Part shown: positions 38,610 to 47,647 of the stretch, in pieces
Position numbering within the stretch: position 1 is the stretch's first letter
Layout: each line of letters opens with the position of its first letter
Assembly: GCF_012933465.1 (NCBI RefSeq)
Contig: NZ_JABBND010000022.1
Span: forward strand, 55,524-119,523
DNA from: Actinomycetospora sp. TBRC 11914
GTDB lineage: Bacteria > Actinomycetota > Actinomycetes > Mycobacteriales > Pseudonocardiaceae
Length of the DNA stretch: 64,000 bases
Direction of reading: 5' to 3'
Notes under the pieces: model-generated
Told to the model about the DNA's origin: nothing
Seen by the model: only the letters and a program-made list of their open reading frames with translations
Databases searched by the model: none
Made by a program: the position numbers and the translations under genes

Positions 38610-39070
38610 GCGGCGGGCACCGCGGGCTCACCGGGGCGTCGCCCGCGCTCGAGGGCGTCCTTGAGGCCGAAGGCGATCTCCTTGGCCGCGCGCTGGCGCC
38701 GCAGGGCCTCCCGGGCCGGACCGGAGCGCCCACGCAGCAGCCGTCGGGCCGGGTCCCCCTCCGGTCCGGGCGCGGGATCGACGCGCAGGAACCAGTGCAG
38801 CAGCGTGCCCTCCTCGCCGCCGCTCCCGGGACCGCCGTCGGGATCCGCCGACGCCGGTCCGAGCACCACCGGCTCGCACCAGACCTCGGCGCTGCCGACC
38901 CAGCGCCCGGTGACCGACCAGCGGATCCCCGCCTCGCCGCGGTCGGCGAAGACCGTCAGCCCGAGGTCCGGCCACAGCCGCGGCCAGGCCTCGGGGTCGG
39001 CGAACGCGGCGGCCACGTCTGCCCGCGCGGCGAGCACGAACGTCTCGTCGATCACGTCCAGGGCGGCCAC
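38597..39070 (-). CDS. SRPBCC family protein
   Basis: A 157-residue SRPBCC-like protein: DVIDETFVLAARADVAAAFA, EAWPRLWPDLGLTVFADRGE, IRWSVTGRWVGSAEVWCEPV, and LLHWFLRVDP show alternating strands of the fold. The C-terminal 50 residues are basic (ARRLLRGRSGPAREALRRQ). GTG 39070 is preferred; GTG 39094 is also possible. It is divergent from fadD15. Role unknown. Confidence 0.75.
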   Translation of the reverse strand: MAALDVIDETFVLAARADVAAAFADPEAWPRLWPDLGLTVFADRGEAGIRWSVTGRWVGSAEVWCEPVVLGPASADPDGGPGSGGEEGTLLHWFLRVDPAPGPEGDPARRLLRGRSGPAREALRRQRAAKEIAFGLKDALERGRRPGEPAVPAATPA

Positions 39071-39243
39071 GCCACCAGCGTGCCCCACGGTCACCCGGCC
39101 CGCACCAGGGCCTGCGAGCGCCGCGTCCCGTTCGGGCGTTTCGCCCGGTTACCACGGGGTAGTGACGGGCCGTCGCCGTCGCCCTAGGCTGCGCGCACCG
39201 GGGGTCGTCGAGGACGCCGGTGGAGCGAGAGGGTGTGTTCGGG

Positions 39244-41037
39244 GTGCAGGAGTACAGCGTGCCGGCCGCGGCGAAGGTCGCCGACGACGACCGACTCACC
39301 GACGCGGTGTGGGACAACGCCGCCGAGCACCCCGACGAGATCGCCTACCGCCGCGCCGTCGGCGGGGAGTGGACCCCGGTCACGTTCGGTGAGTTCCGCG
39401 ACGAGGTCGTCGCCGTGGCCAAGGGGTTCGTCGCCGCCGGCCTGCAGCCGGGCGACCGGGTCGGCATCGTCGCCCGCACCCGCTACGAGTGGACGCTGAT
39501 CGACTACGCGCTCTGGGCCGCGGGCTGCGCCGGCCTGCCGATCTACGAGACCTCCTCGGCCTCGCAGTACGAGTGGTGCCTGTCGAACTCCGGTGCCCGC
39601 GGCGTCGTCGTCGAGACCGCCGACCACCGCGCCACGCTCGACGAGGTCATCGGGTCGCTCCCCGACCTCGCCCACGTCTGGCAGATCGACGGGTCCTCCC
39701 CCGCCGTCGACGCGCTGAAGGAGGCCGGCGCGGGCGTGTCCGACGCCGACCTCGAGGCCCGCCGCACCGCGGTGCGCGCCGACGACCTCGCGACACTGAT
39801 CTACACCTCCGGCACCACCGGACGCCCCAAGGGCTGCGAGATCACCCACCGCAACCTGCTGTTCGAGGTGCGGGCCGCCGGTGAGGTGTTCGGCTCGCTG
39901 ATGCAGGCGGGGAACTCGACGCTGCTCTTCCTGCCGCTCGCCCACATCTTCGCGCGGGTGGTGCAGATCGCCGCCCAGGAGCACCGCTACGTCATCGGGC
40001 ACTTCGCCGACACCTCGAAGCTCTCGAGCGAGCTGCCCCGGTTCAAGCCGGACTTCGTCCTCTCGGTGCCGCGGGTCTTCGAGAAGGTCTACAACTCGGC
40101 CAAGCAGAAGGCGTACCAGGGCGGCAAGGGACGGATCTTCGACCTGGCCGAGGCGACGGCGGTGGAGTACTCGACCGCGCTGGACGGCTCGGGGCCGGGC
40201 CTGCTGCTGCGCGCCAAGCACGCGGTGTTCGACGCGCTGGTCTACGGCAAGCTGCGCGACGCCCTCGGCGGGCAGTGCCGCGGCGCGGTCTCGGGCGGCT
40301 CCGCGCTCGGGCAGCGGATCGGGCACTTCTTCCGCGGCGTCGGCATCCCGATCTACGAGGGCTACGGCCTCACCGAGACCAGCGCCGCCATCACCGCCAA
40401 CGGGGAGAACACGCTGCGGGTCGGCACCGTCGGGCGCCCGCTGCCCGGGGTCACCGTCGCGATCGCCGACGACGGCGAGGTCATCGCCAAGGGCGACGTG
40501 GTCTTCGGCGGCTACTGGAAGAACCAGGAGGCCACGCAGGAGACGCTGGTCGACGGCTGGTTCCACACCGGCGACATCGGCACCCTCGACGACGGCTACC
40601 TCTCGATCACCGGCCGCAAGAAGGAGCTGATCGTCACCGCGGGCGGCAAGAACGTCGCCCCGGCGGTGATCGAGGACCGCATCCGCGCGCACCGGCTGGT
40701 CAGCCAGGCGCTCGTGGTCGGCGACAACCGGCCCTACGTCGCGGCGCTGATCACCCTCGACCCCGAGGCGCTGCCGGACTGGGCCTCCGAGCACGGCAAG
40801 TCCGGCACCACCGCCGAGGAGCTGGCCGGCGACGAGGACCTGCGCGCCGAGATCCAGGCGGCGGTCGACGACGGCAACTCGGCGGTCTCGAAGGCCGAGT
40901 CGGTGCGGCAGTTCCGCATCCTGACCTCGGACTTCACCGAGGACTCGGGCGAGCTCACCCCGACGATGAAGCTCAAGCGGAACATCATCGCCGACCAGCG
41001 GGCCGACGACATCGAGCAGGTCTACGCGCAGCGCTGA
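39244..41037 (+). CDS. fadD15: Long-chain acyl-CoA synthetase FadD15
   Basis: A 597-residue ANL-superfamily AMP-forming ligase. TLIYTSGTTGRPKGCEITHR is the P-loop-like motif, YEGYGLTETSAAIT the A5 motif, GWFHTGDIGTLDDGYLSITG with KKELIVTAGGKNVAP the hinge and C-terminal domain. It activates long-chain fatty acids. GTG 39244 aligns with the M. tuberculosis FadD15 start (VQEYSVPA) and has GAGAGGG 10 nt upstream; GTG 39220 and 39235 are alternatives. It sits beside pimB', as in mycobacteria. Confidence 0.93.
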   Translation: MQEYSVPAAAKVADDDRLTDAVWDNAAEHPDEIAYRRAVGGEWTPVTFGEFRDEVVAVAKGFVAAGLQPGDRVGIVARTRYEWTLIDYALWAAGCAGLPIYETSSASQYEWCLSNSGARGVVVETADHRATLDEVIGSLPDLAHVWQIDGSSPAVDALKEAGAGVSDADLEARRTAVRADDLATLIYTSGTTGRPKGCEITHRNLLFEVRAAGEVFGSLMQAGNSTLLFLPLAHIFARVVQIAAQEHRYVIGHFADTSKLSSELPRFKPDFVLSVPRVFEKVYNSAKQKAYQGGKGRIFDLAEATAVEYSTALDGSGPGLLLRAKHAVFDALVYGKLRDALGGQCRGAVSGGSALGQRIGHFFRGVGIPIYEGYGLTETSAAITANGENTLRVGTVGRPLPGVTVAIADDGEVIAKGDVVFGGYWKNQEATQETLVDGWFHTGDIGTLDDGYLSITGRKKELIVTAGGKNVAPAVIEDRIRAHRLVSQALVVGDNRPYVAALITLDPEALPDWASEHGKSGTTAEELAGDEDLRAEIQAAVDDGNSAVSKAESVRQFRILTSDFTEDSGELTPTMKLKRNIIADQRADDIEQVYAQR

Positions 41038-41074
41038 GCGCCGCCGGGGTCGGGCTCGGCCTCGTCTCCGGGGC

Positions 41075-41126
41075 GCACGAACGGCCGGTTCGTGACCTTC
41101 TCGGGTCACGAACCGGCCGTTCGTGC
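41075..41126. terminator. Bidirectional terminator, family B palindrome
   Basis: A perfect 23-bp stem (41075-41097 with 41104-41126) with loop TTCTCG, followed by TTTC. It lies between convergent fadD15 and pimB'. Each arm is itself nearly palindromic (CACGAAC...GTTCGTG), like the arms of 59259-59311. Confidence 0.85.
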
Positions 41127-41135
41127 TTTCGGGGG

Positions 41136-42311
41136 CTACTCCGGACGGGCCAGCGCGGCCAGCCGACGGGCCCGCGAGGCCCACGTCCACTCCGCCTGCA
41201 TCCACCGCCGGCCGGCCGCGCCCGCCGTCGCCGCGGCGTCCGGGTCGGCGAGCAGGTCCGCGACGACCTCGGCGACGTCGGCCGGGTCGCGACCGTCGGT
41301 GAGCCGTCCGGTCCGGGTGCCGGGCGGGCCGCCGCGCACCGTCTCGGGGGCGCCGCCGGAGCGGCCGGCGACCACCGGGACACCGCAGGCCGACGCCTCG
41401 AGCAGCACGATCCCGAGCCCCTCGACGTCGAGCCCGCCCGCGAGCGTGCGGCAGGGCAGGGCGAAGACGTCGAGGGCGGCGTGGTGGGCGGGAATCTCCT
41501 CGTGCGCGACGGGGCCGGTGAACACGACGTGGTCGGCGACGTCGTGGTCGCGGGCCAGCCGGTGGAGACGGTCGCGGTCGGGCCCGTCCCCCGCGACGAG
41601 CAGGGCCGCCCCCGGCACGCGCCGGCGCACCGCGGGCAGCGCCCGGACGAGCACGTCCTGGCCCTTGCGACGCACCAGCCGGGACACACAGCCCACGACC
41701 GGGCGGTCGCCGAGCCCGTGGCGCGCCCGGATCGTCTCCCGCGCGCCGCGGTCCGGCGCGAACCGGCGGGTGTCGATCCCCGGCGGGAGCGGCTCGAGCG
41801 CCGCGTCGGGTCCGAGGGCCGGCGCGATCCGCCCGCGGGTGTAGCGGCTGACGGTGGTCACGACGTCGGCGACGCGGCCGATGCGGTGCAGCGCCTGCCG
41901 CGCGCCGGGGAGCATCGACCAGCCGACCTCGTGGCCGTGGGTGCTCGCGAGCACCCGGGACACGTCGGCGCGGCGCCGCAGGACCGGTGCCATGAGCCCG
42001 AGCGGGGCGGCGGCACCGAACCAGACGGTGTCGCAGCCTTCGGCGCGGGCGAGCTCGACCGCCCGCCGGGTGGCGGCCGGGCTCGGCACCATCACCGTGG
42101 TCGGGAAGCGGTGCACGGGGAACGGCTGGGCCGCGTCGAAGCGGGCGCAGCGGCCGTCGGCATCGTGCGCGTCGGGCCAGGTCGAGGCCAGCACGGTGAG
42201 CGCGCCCGGCGGGAGCCGCACCGCCAGCTCGTGCAGGTAGGACTGGATGCCGCCGGGCCGGGGCGGGAAGTCGTTCGTGACGAGCAGCGTCCTCGTGCCG
42301 ACCTCGGTCAC
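41136..42311 (-). CDS. pimB: GDP-mannose-dependent mannosyltransferase PimB'
   Basis: A 391-residue GT4 glycosyltransferase. TLLVTNDFPPRPGGIQSYLH is the N-terminal signature; SRLVRRKGQDVLVRALPAV, VAGDGPDRDRL and EGLGIVLLEASACGVPVVAG are the donor-site blocks. PimB' adds the second mannose to PIM1 in phosphatidylinositol mannoside synthesis. Neighbour order (fadD15 - pimB' - NlpC/P60) is that of M. tuberculosis Rv2187-Rv2190c. The start is GTG 42311. Confidence 0.92.
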   Translation of the reverse strand: MTEVGTRTLLVTNDFPPRPGGIQSYLHELAVRLPPGALTVLASTWPDAHDADGRCARFDAAQPFPVHRFPTTVMVPSPAATRRAVELARAEGCDTVWFGAAAPLGLMAPVLRRRADVSRVLASTHGHEVGWSMLPGARQALHRIGRVADVVTTVSRYTRGRIAPALGPDAALEPLPPGIDTRRFAPDRGARETIRARHGLGDRPVVGCVSRLVRRKGQDVLVRALPAVRRRVPGAALLVAGDGPDRDRLHRLARDHDVADHVVFTGPVAHEEIPAHHAALDVFALPCRTLAGGLDVEGLGIVLLEASACGVPVVAGRSGGAPETVRGGPPGTRTGRLTDGRDPADVAEVVADLLADPDAAATAGAAGRRWMQAEWTWASRARRLAALARPE

Positions 42312-42337
42312 GCCCGGCAGCCTCCCAGAGATCCTTC

Positions 42338-43417
42338 TCAGGCGGGCGCGATGCGCCGGATCGACGAGATGTTGCCGCGCAGCGGGGCGACCTTGACGAC
42401 GTCGCCGGACTGCGGCGCCTCGAGGAACTGGCCGCCACCCACGTAGATCCCCACGTGGTAGGCCGGGTCGCCGAAGAACACGAGGTCGCCGGGCTGGGCC
42501 TGGTCGGGGGTGATCGGCGTCCCGACCTGCTGCTGGGCGGCGGCCACCCGCGGCATCGCGATCCCGATCTGGCGGTAGGCCCACTGCACCAGCCCGGAGC
42601 AGTCGAAGGTGCGGGGCCCGGTCGCGCCCCACACGTAGGGGGCGCCCTGCCGGGTGAGGGCGGCCCGCAGGGCGTCGATCGCGAACGAGCTGCCCGCGAT
42701 GTTCGTCGGGAAGTTCGTCACCCCGCCGCTGCGCAGCTGGGCCTTCTCGGCGGGTGAGAGGCGGGCCAGGGAGGCGTTCGCGGCCGCGACGTCGCGGTCG
42801 GCCTCCGCCTTGGTGCGGGCGGCGTCGGTGACCGCCCGGGCGGCGTCGTCGGCGGCGCGCCGGGCGTCGGTGGCGCGCGTGTCGGCGTCGCGCTGGGCGG
42901 CCTCGGCGGCGGAGGAGGCGTCGAGGTAGCCCTGCAGCACCGCCCGGTTGGCCTCGGAGACGGTGTCGAGGAGGGCGACCTTGTCGAGGTAGTCCGACGG
43001 CGAGGGGCTGGACAGCAGCGCGCCGAGCTGGTCGAGGCCGCCACCCTGGTAGGTGCTGCGCGTGAGCTGGTCGACCGCCGTGTAGGCCTTCTCGAGCCGG
43101 CCGTGCGCCGCGTCGACCGCGGTCCGGGCGGCCGCGGCGTCCTTCGCGCCGCGGTCGGCCGCGGCGCGCTTGGCCGGGAGCGCCTCCTTGGCGCCCATCG
43201 CCTGCTCGTTCGCGGCCTCGGCGCGGGAGTTGGCGTCGGCGAGGGCCCGGACGACGTCGTTGGCGTTGGGCGGGACGATCGGGTCGGCCGTGGCGGGTGC
43301 CGGGGCCAGCAGGCCCGGCCCGAGGACGGCGAGCAGGGCCATGAGTACGGCCACGAGCACGAGGACTGCGGGCGCGGTGGCCAGCCGCGCACGCCGGGGA
43401 GCCGGTCCGGGGATCAC
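42338..43417 (-). CDS. NlpC/P60 peptidoglycan endopeptidase (Rv2190c type)
   Basis: A 359-residue exported hydrolase. A signal or anchor helix (about 15-40, VLVLVAVLMALLAVLGPGLL) is followed by a long coiled-coil region (55-225), then the NlpC/P60 domain (about 245-359) with catalytic Cys in RTFDCSGLVQWAYRQ and His in YHVGIYVGGGQF. It cleaves D-Glu-DAP-type bonds in stem peptides; the coiled coil probably acts as an autoinhibitory or partner-binding region as in RipC-like proteins. GTG 43417. Confidence 0.92.
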   Translation of the reverse strand: MIPGPAPRRARLATAPAVLVLVAVLMALLAVLGPGLLAPAPATADPIVPPNANDVVRALADANSRAEAANEQAMGAKEALPAKRAAADRGAKDAAAARTAVDAAHGRLEKAYTAVDQLTRSTYQGGGLDQLGALLSSPSPSDYLDKVALLDTVSEANRAVLQGYLDASSAAEAAQRDADTRATDARRAADDAARAVTDAARTKAEADRDVAAANASLARLSPAEKAQLRSGGVTNFPTNIAGSSFAIDALRAALTRQGAPYVWGATGPRTFDCSGLVQWAYRQIGIAMPRVAAAQQQVGTPITPDQAQPGDLVFFGDPAYHVGIYVGGGQFLEAPQSGDVVKVAPLRGNISSIRRIAPA

Positions 43418-43582
43418 GGGCGGGGAACCCTTTCTCGAACAGTGACACCTGCTCGACGGACCGGGATGGGGAGCTCGTCCGCGAGGAGGTTCCGGGACGG
43501 TAACGAACCGGCCACCCCGACGATCCGCGCGGCCCCCTGCCCCTGACGGGGCGCGCGCCGGACGGCGCTCCTCCGGCGCCGG

Positions 43583-43906
43583 TCAGCCGGCGTCGCGGCG
43601 CCGGCCGGGCACCCGGCCGGTCGGCGCCCGCCCGCCGACCGGGGCGTCCGGCTCGGCGGCGGCCGTCACGAGCCGCAGGCGCGGGATGAGGCCGTGGTCG
43701 GCCAGCACCTCGAGCGCCCGGCGCTCCACGGGCCCGAACTCGACGGGCAGCGGGGCGCCCGGCTCGGCGGGCTCCCGCGGCGCGACGGCTCCCGTCGGCG
43801 TCCCGTCGACGCGGGACGGCACCTCGGGTGTGCCCAGGAGAACCCCGACGACGCAGTCGTCACAGGCCTGGTGGCGCACCACGCACGTGTCGCAGTCGAT
43901 GAGCAT
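43583..43906 (-). CDS. Small cysteine-motif protein
   Basis: A 107-residue protein starting MLIDCDTCVVRHQACDDCVV (Cys5, Cys8, Cys15, Cys18), a CxxC...CxxC pattern that suggests a zinc- or iron-bound knuckle. After a variable linker there is a helical part VEFGPVERRALEVLADHGL. ATG 43906 has GGAGG 5 nt upstream. It is a conserved-looking actinobacterial small protein next to the NlpC/P60 gene; role unknown. Confidence 0.75.
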   Translation of the reverse strand: MLIDCDTCVVRHQACDDCVVGVLLGTPEVPSRVDGTPTGAVAPREPAEPGAPLPVEFGPVERRALEVLADHGLIPRLRLVTAAAEPDAPVGGRAPTGRVPGRRRDAG

Positions 43907-44014
43907 CTCGGCCTCCGCCGGTCGGCCCCGGCGCTTCCCGGGGCGGTCGGGGCGGACGGTAGGAGGGGGGTCCGACAGCCTCGGGGCCGTCGTCGCCCGG
44001 ATGTGACCCAGGTC

Positions 44015-45430
44015 TCAGATCCGGGCGAGCCGGTCGAGCAGGACGCTGGAGGGCACCGGGTGCGCCCCACGGCGGCGCACCGAGTCGACCACCGCCCGGT
44101 CGGAGGTGACCACCACGAGCGGTCGGCCCTCCGGCTCGGCGTCGACCAGCCGGCGGATCAGGTCGTCCGCGATCACGCCCGGGTCGGAGAAGAGCACCCG
44201 GACCCCGCGCACCGAGGCCGTGGGCACCCCGGTGATGCCGGCCCCGTCGAACACCAGCGTCGTCTCGGCCTGGGTCCGGGCCGCGAGGGGCGCGACCGCG
44301 GCGACCAGGCGCTCGCGCTGCGCGGCCAGGGAGAGGCTCGGCCAGCCGGTCTTCGTGACGTTGTAGCCGTCGACCAGCAGGTGGACCTCGGGCAGGGCGA
44401 GCAGCCGGTCGAGCGTCGCGGGGTCCGTCACGCGGGCCATCGGGGTGCGGTCGGCGGAGCCGACGAGCTCGGCGGGCCGCGGCCCGACGCGGTGGTCGTC
44501 GACGCGCAGGCCGAGCTCGTGGCGAAGCCCGGCGGCGGCGCCGGCCACGGTGTCGACGAGCAGGGCGAGCCGGGCGTCGTCGGCGCGGCGGGCCTCGTGC
44601 GCGGCGCGCCGGGCCGTCTCCAGCTCGGCGGTCGCCCGCCGCGCCCGTGCCTCCGCGGCGGCCAGCGCCTCGCGGTCCCGGCTGCGCTCGCGGCGCAGGT
44701 CCGCGAGCTCGCGGTGCTCCTCGCCGCGGTCGTCGGCCAGCCGCGCGGCGGCCTCGGCCGCGGCGTCCTCGGCGCGCCGGACCCGCACGCCCTGCTCGCG
44801 CAGCCGGGCCCGCAGCTTGGCGACCTCGTCGGACAGGTCCGGGGTCGCCTCGGCGGCCCGCGCCGCCGCCTCGTCGCGCTCGGCCGTGACCCGCTCGAGG
44901 TCCGCGGCCAGGCGCTCCGCGCGGGTGATCGCGGCGTCGCGCTCGGCCCGCAGCCGGCCGACGTCGGCGCGCTCCCCCGCGTCGCGCAGCAGCTCCCGCG
45001 CCGCCCCCTCGTCGCCGGTGAGCACCGCGACGGCCGCCGCGTGCACGGGCTCGGGGACCGGCGGTGCCCACTCCTCGGGCCGGTGCTCGAGCCACCAGGC
45101 GACCACCTCGTCGGCGAACCCCTCGGCGCTGCCGAGCGCCGCGAGCATCGGGGCGGCCCCGACCTTGGCGCGCTTGGCCGGGGCGAAGCGCGCGACGGGG
45201 CGCACCGTCGCGGGGAGGTCGGCGGCGGGGATCTGGCCGACGGCCTGCGAGACGAGGTCGGCGACGCGCCCCCGCACGGTCTCCGGCGCCGCGTCCAGCA
45301 AGGCGGCGCGGACGGCGGGGGCGACCGGTGGGGCGGGGTCCGAATCCGGGGCGGAGCCGTCGGAGGCGTCGGTGGCGGCGCCGGGACCGGGGTCGGCACG
45401 GTCCCGCGTCTCCACCTCCCCGTCCGCCAT
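44015..45430 (-). CDS. NYN domain (YacP-like) putative RNase
   Basis: A 471-residue protein. The N-terminal region (35-150) is helical, a coiled coil covers about 155-300 (VGRLRAERDAAITRAERLAA and following), and the C-terminal NYN domain (about 330-471) contains HLLVDGYNVTKTGWP, TLVFDGAG, and VVVTSDRAVVDSVRR with PIN-like acidic residues. YacP/Rae1 proteins cleave mRNA on ribosomes; that activity is inferred. ATG 45430, divergent from the exonuclease fusion. Confidence 0.87.
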   Translation of the reverse strand: MADGEVETRDRADPGPGAATDASDGSAPDSDPAPPVAPAVRAALLDAAPETVRGRVADLVSQAVGQIPAADLPATVRPVARFAPAKRAKVGAAPMLAALGSAEGFADEVVAWWLEHRPEEWAPPVPEPVHAAAVAVLTGDEGAARELLRDAGERADVGRLRAERDAAITRAERLAADLERVTAERDEAAARAAEATPDLSDEVAKLRARLREQGVRVRRAEDAAAEAAARLADDRGEEHRELADLRRERSRDREALAAAEARARRATAELETARRAAHEARRADDARLALLVDTVAGAAAGLRHELGLRVDDHRVGPRPAELVGSADRTPMARVTDPATLDRLLALPEVHLLVDGYNVTKTGWPSLSLAAQRERLVAAVAPLAARTQAETTLVFDGAGITGVPTASVRGVRVLFSDPGVIADDLIRRLVDAEPEGRPLVVVTSDRAVVDSVRRRGAHPVPSSVLLDRLARI

Positions 45431-45488
45431 CCGCCCAGGTTAGCGGCGAGGCGACGCGTTCGCGGGCGTGGCTGTCGGGGGGTCGTCC

Positions 45489-45494
45489 TAGCGT
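45489..45494 (+). promoter_or_regulatory. -10 element before exonuclease/UvrC-like gene
   Basis: TAGCGT fits TANNNT and ends 8 nt before the ATG at 45503; no ribosome binding site is visible, so the transcript may be leaderless. Confidence 0.4.
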
Positions 45495-45502
45495 CCGCGG
45501 CG

Positions 45503-47350
45503 ATGGACGCACCACGCCCGGTGACGGGACCCGACCCGCAGCTCACGTTCGAGGAGCTGGGCACGCCGCTGCACGCGGCCACCTTCGTGGTGCTCGACCT
45601 GGAGACCACCGGGGGGCCGCCCGCGGGACCCGACCCGGCGGGGGCCGACCCGCTGGCCGCGCCGCGCCCGGACGCCATCACCGAGATCGGGGCGGTGAAG
45701 GTGTGCGGCGGGGAGGTCGTCGGGGAGTACGCCACGCTGGTCGACCCCGGGGTGGCCGTCCCGCCGCAGATCGTGGCGCTGACCGGGATCACCACGGCGA
45801 TGGTGCGCGACGCGCCGCGGCTCGGGACGGTGCTGCCGGGTTTCCTGGAGTTCTGCGCGGGTGCGGTGGTGGTGGCCCACAACGCCCCGTTCGACGTCGG
45901 GCACCTGCGGGCCGCGTGCCGCCGGCACGGCTCGGTGTGGCCCCGCCCGCCGGTGGTGTGCACCGCCCGGCTCGCCCGCAAGGTGCTCACGCGCGACGAG
46001 GCGCCCTCGTGCCGGTTGTCCGCCCTGGCGGGGCTCTTCCACGCCACCACCCGCCCCGTGCACCGGGCGCTGGCCGACGCGCGGGCCACCGTCGACGTGC
46101 TGCACGGGCTCCTCGAGCGGGTCGGCGGCCAGGGGGTGCGCTCGCTCGAGGACCTGCTCGCCCTGCAGGTCGAGACGACGCCGGCCCAGCGCGGCAAGCG
46201 CCACCTCGCCGACGCCGTGCCGCACGCCGCGGGGGTGTACCTCTTCCGCGGCCCGGCCGACGAGGTGCTCTACGTCGGCACGTCGAACGACCTGCGGCGC
46301 CGCGTGCGCTCCTACTTCACCGGCTCGGAGAAGCGGGCGCGGGTCAAGGAGATGGTCGCGCTGGCCGAGCGGGTCGACTGGGTGGAGTGCGCCCACGCGC
46401 TCGAGGCCGAGGTGCGTGAGCTGCGGCTGCTCGCCGGGCACACGCCGCGCTACAACCGGCGCTCCCGCTACCCGCACAAGGGCTGGTGGGTGGCGCTGAC
46501 CGACGAGCCCTTCCCCCGCTGGTCGGTCGTCCGCACCCCGCGCGACGACGCCGTGGGCCCCTTCGGCCGGCGCCCGGACGCGGTCCGCGCGGTCGAGGCG
46601 CTCGCCGACGCCTCCCGGCTGCGGCCGTGCACGCAGCGCATCCCGGCTCGCGGCGGGCGCGGGAGCCCCTGCGCCCTGCACGATCTCGGGCGCTGCGGGG
46701 CGCCCTGCGCCGGGTTCCAGACCACGGAGGAGTACTCCCCCGCCGTCGCCGGCGCGCTGGCCCTGCTCCACGGCGGGTCCGACGACGGCCTGGCGGCGCT
46801 GCGGGAGAAGGTCGCGTCGCTGGCCGCGGGCGAGCGGTTCGCCGACGCCGCCACCCACCGCGACCGGCTCGCGGAGCTGGCCGGGGCCCTCGCCCGGGTC
46901 CAGCGGCTCTCGGCGGTCGCCCGGGCCGAGGAGCTGGTGGCGGCACGCCCGGACGGGGGCGGCGGCTGGGACCTCGCCGTCGTGCGCCACGGGCGCCTGG
47001 CCGCGGCCGGGACGGCCCGCCGCGGGGTGCCACCGATGCCGGTCGTCGACGTGCTGGTCGCCTCGGCGGAGACCGTGCGCCCCGGGGCGGGCCCGCTGCG
47101 CGGCGCGCCGCCGGAGGAGGTCGCCGTCGTCACCCGCTGGCTGGAGCGGCCGGGCGCCCGCATGGTGCGCACGACGACGCCCTGGGCGGTCCCGGCCCGC
47201 GGGGCGGGCGCGTGGTCGGGCTGGGTGGCGCAGGCGCGCGACGCCGGGCGGGCGACGTCCGGTCCGGCACCCGACCCGGAGGCGGGGGCTAGGGTTCCGG
47301 CCGGACCCGCCGACCGCCGACCGCGCCGCCGACCCAGGGAGCCCCCGTGA
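45503..47350 (+). CDS. DEDDh exonuclease fused to GIY-YIG (UvrC-like) domain
   Basis: A 615-residue two-domain nuclease (Rv2191 type). The exonuclease domain (about 20-215) carries VVLDLETTG, HNAPFDVGHLRAACRRHG and HRALADARATVDVLHGLLE, like the DNA polymerase III epsilon subunit. The GIY-YIG domain (about 240-330) reads AAGVYLFRGPADEVLYVGTS, NDLRRRVRSYF, followed by Cys-rich GRCGAPCAGF and a UVR-like helix (AALREKVASLAAGERFADAA). The fusion resembles the Cho/UvrC-like proteins that incise DNA in repair. Its stop overlaps the next gene. Confidence 0.9.
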   Translation: MDAPRPVTGPDPQLTFEELGTPLHAATFVVLDLETTGGPPAGPDPAGADPLAAPRPDAITEIGAVKVCGGEVVGEYATLVDPGVAVPPQIVALTGITTAMVRDAPRLGTVLPGFLEFCAGAVVVAHNAPFDVGHLRAACRRHGSVWPRPPVVCTARLARKVLTRDEAPSCRLSALAGLFHATTRPVHRALADARATVDVLHGLLERVGGQGVRSLEDLLALQVETTPAQRGKRHLADAVPHAAGVYLFRGPADEVLYVGTSNDLRRRVRSYFTGSEKRARVKEMVALAERVDWVECAHALEAEVRELRLLAGHTPRYNRRSRYPHKGWWVALTDEPFPRWSVVRTPRDDAVGPFGRRPDAVRAVEALADASRLRPCTQRIPARGGRGSPCALHDLGRCGAPCAGFQTTEEYSPAVAGALALLHGGSDDGLAALREKVASLAAGERFADAATHRDRLAELAGALARVQRLSAVARAEELVAARPDGGGGWDLAVVRHGRLAAAGTARRGVPPMPVVDVLVASAETVRPGAGPLRGAPPEEVAVVTRWLERPGARMVRTTTPWAVPARGAGAWSGWVAQARDAGRATSGPAPDPEAGARVPAGPADRRPRRRPREPP

Positions 47351-47625
47351 TCACGGCCATCGTCATGATCCACGCGAACGCCGACCGGATCCCGGAGACG
47401 GCGCAGGCCATCGCGGACCTCGACGGGGTCGCGGAGGTCTACTCCTGCGCCGGCGACGTCGACCTCATCGCCGTCGTGCGGGTGCGCGAGCACGAGGAGC
47501 TCGCCGACGTCATCGCGGGGAACCTGAGCCGGGTGCCCGGGGTCCGGACCACCTCGACCCACATCGCGTTCCGCTCGTACTCGGCGAGCGACACCGACGC
47601 GGCCTTCGCCGTCGGCCTCGACTGA
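47347..47625 (+). CDS. Lrp/AsnC ligand-binding (RAM) domain protein
   Basis: A 92-residue stand-alone RAM domain: ITAIVMIHANADRIPETAQA, VAEVYSCAGDVDLIAVVRVR, VPGVRTTSTHIAFRSY. There is no helix-turn-helix, so it cannot bind DNA by itself; such proteins sense amino acids or oligomerise with full-length Lrp. GTG 47347 overlaps the nuclease stop (GTGA). It faces trpD with 22 bp between stops, so a link to tryptophan is possible but unproven. Confidence 0.9.
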   Translation: MITAIVMIHANADRIPETAQAIADLDGVAEVYSCAGDVDLIAVVRVREHEELADVIAGNLSRVPGVRTTSTHIAFRSYSASDTDAAFAVGLD

Positions 47626-47647
47626 CGGGCGCCCCCGGGCCGACCGC

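Noticed and set aside
43418..43582. ydaO (c-di-AMP) riboswitch upstream of the NlpC/P60 gene
   Set aside because: Cell-wall hydrolase genes often carry this riboswitch in actinobacteria, but I could not recognise its conserved core sequences in the 165-bp leader.
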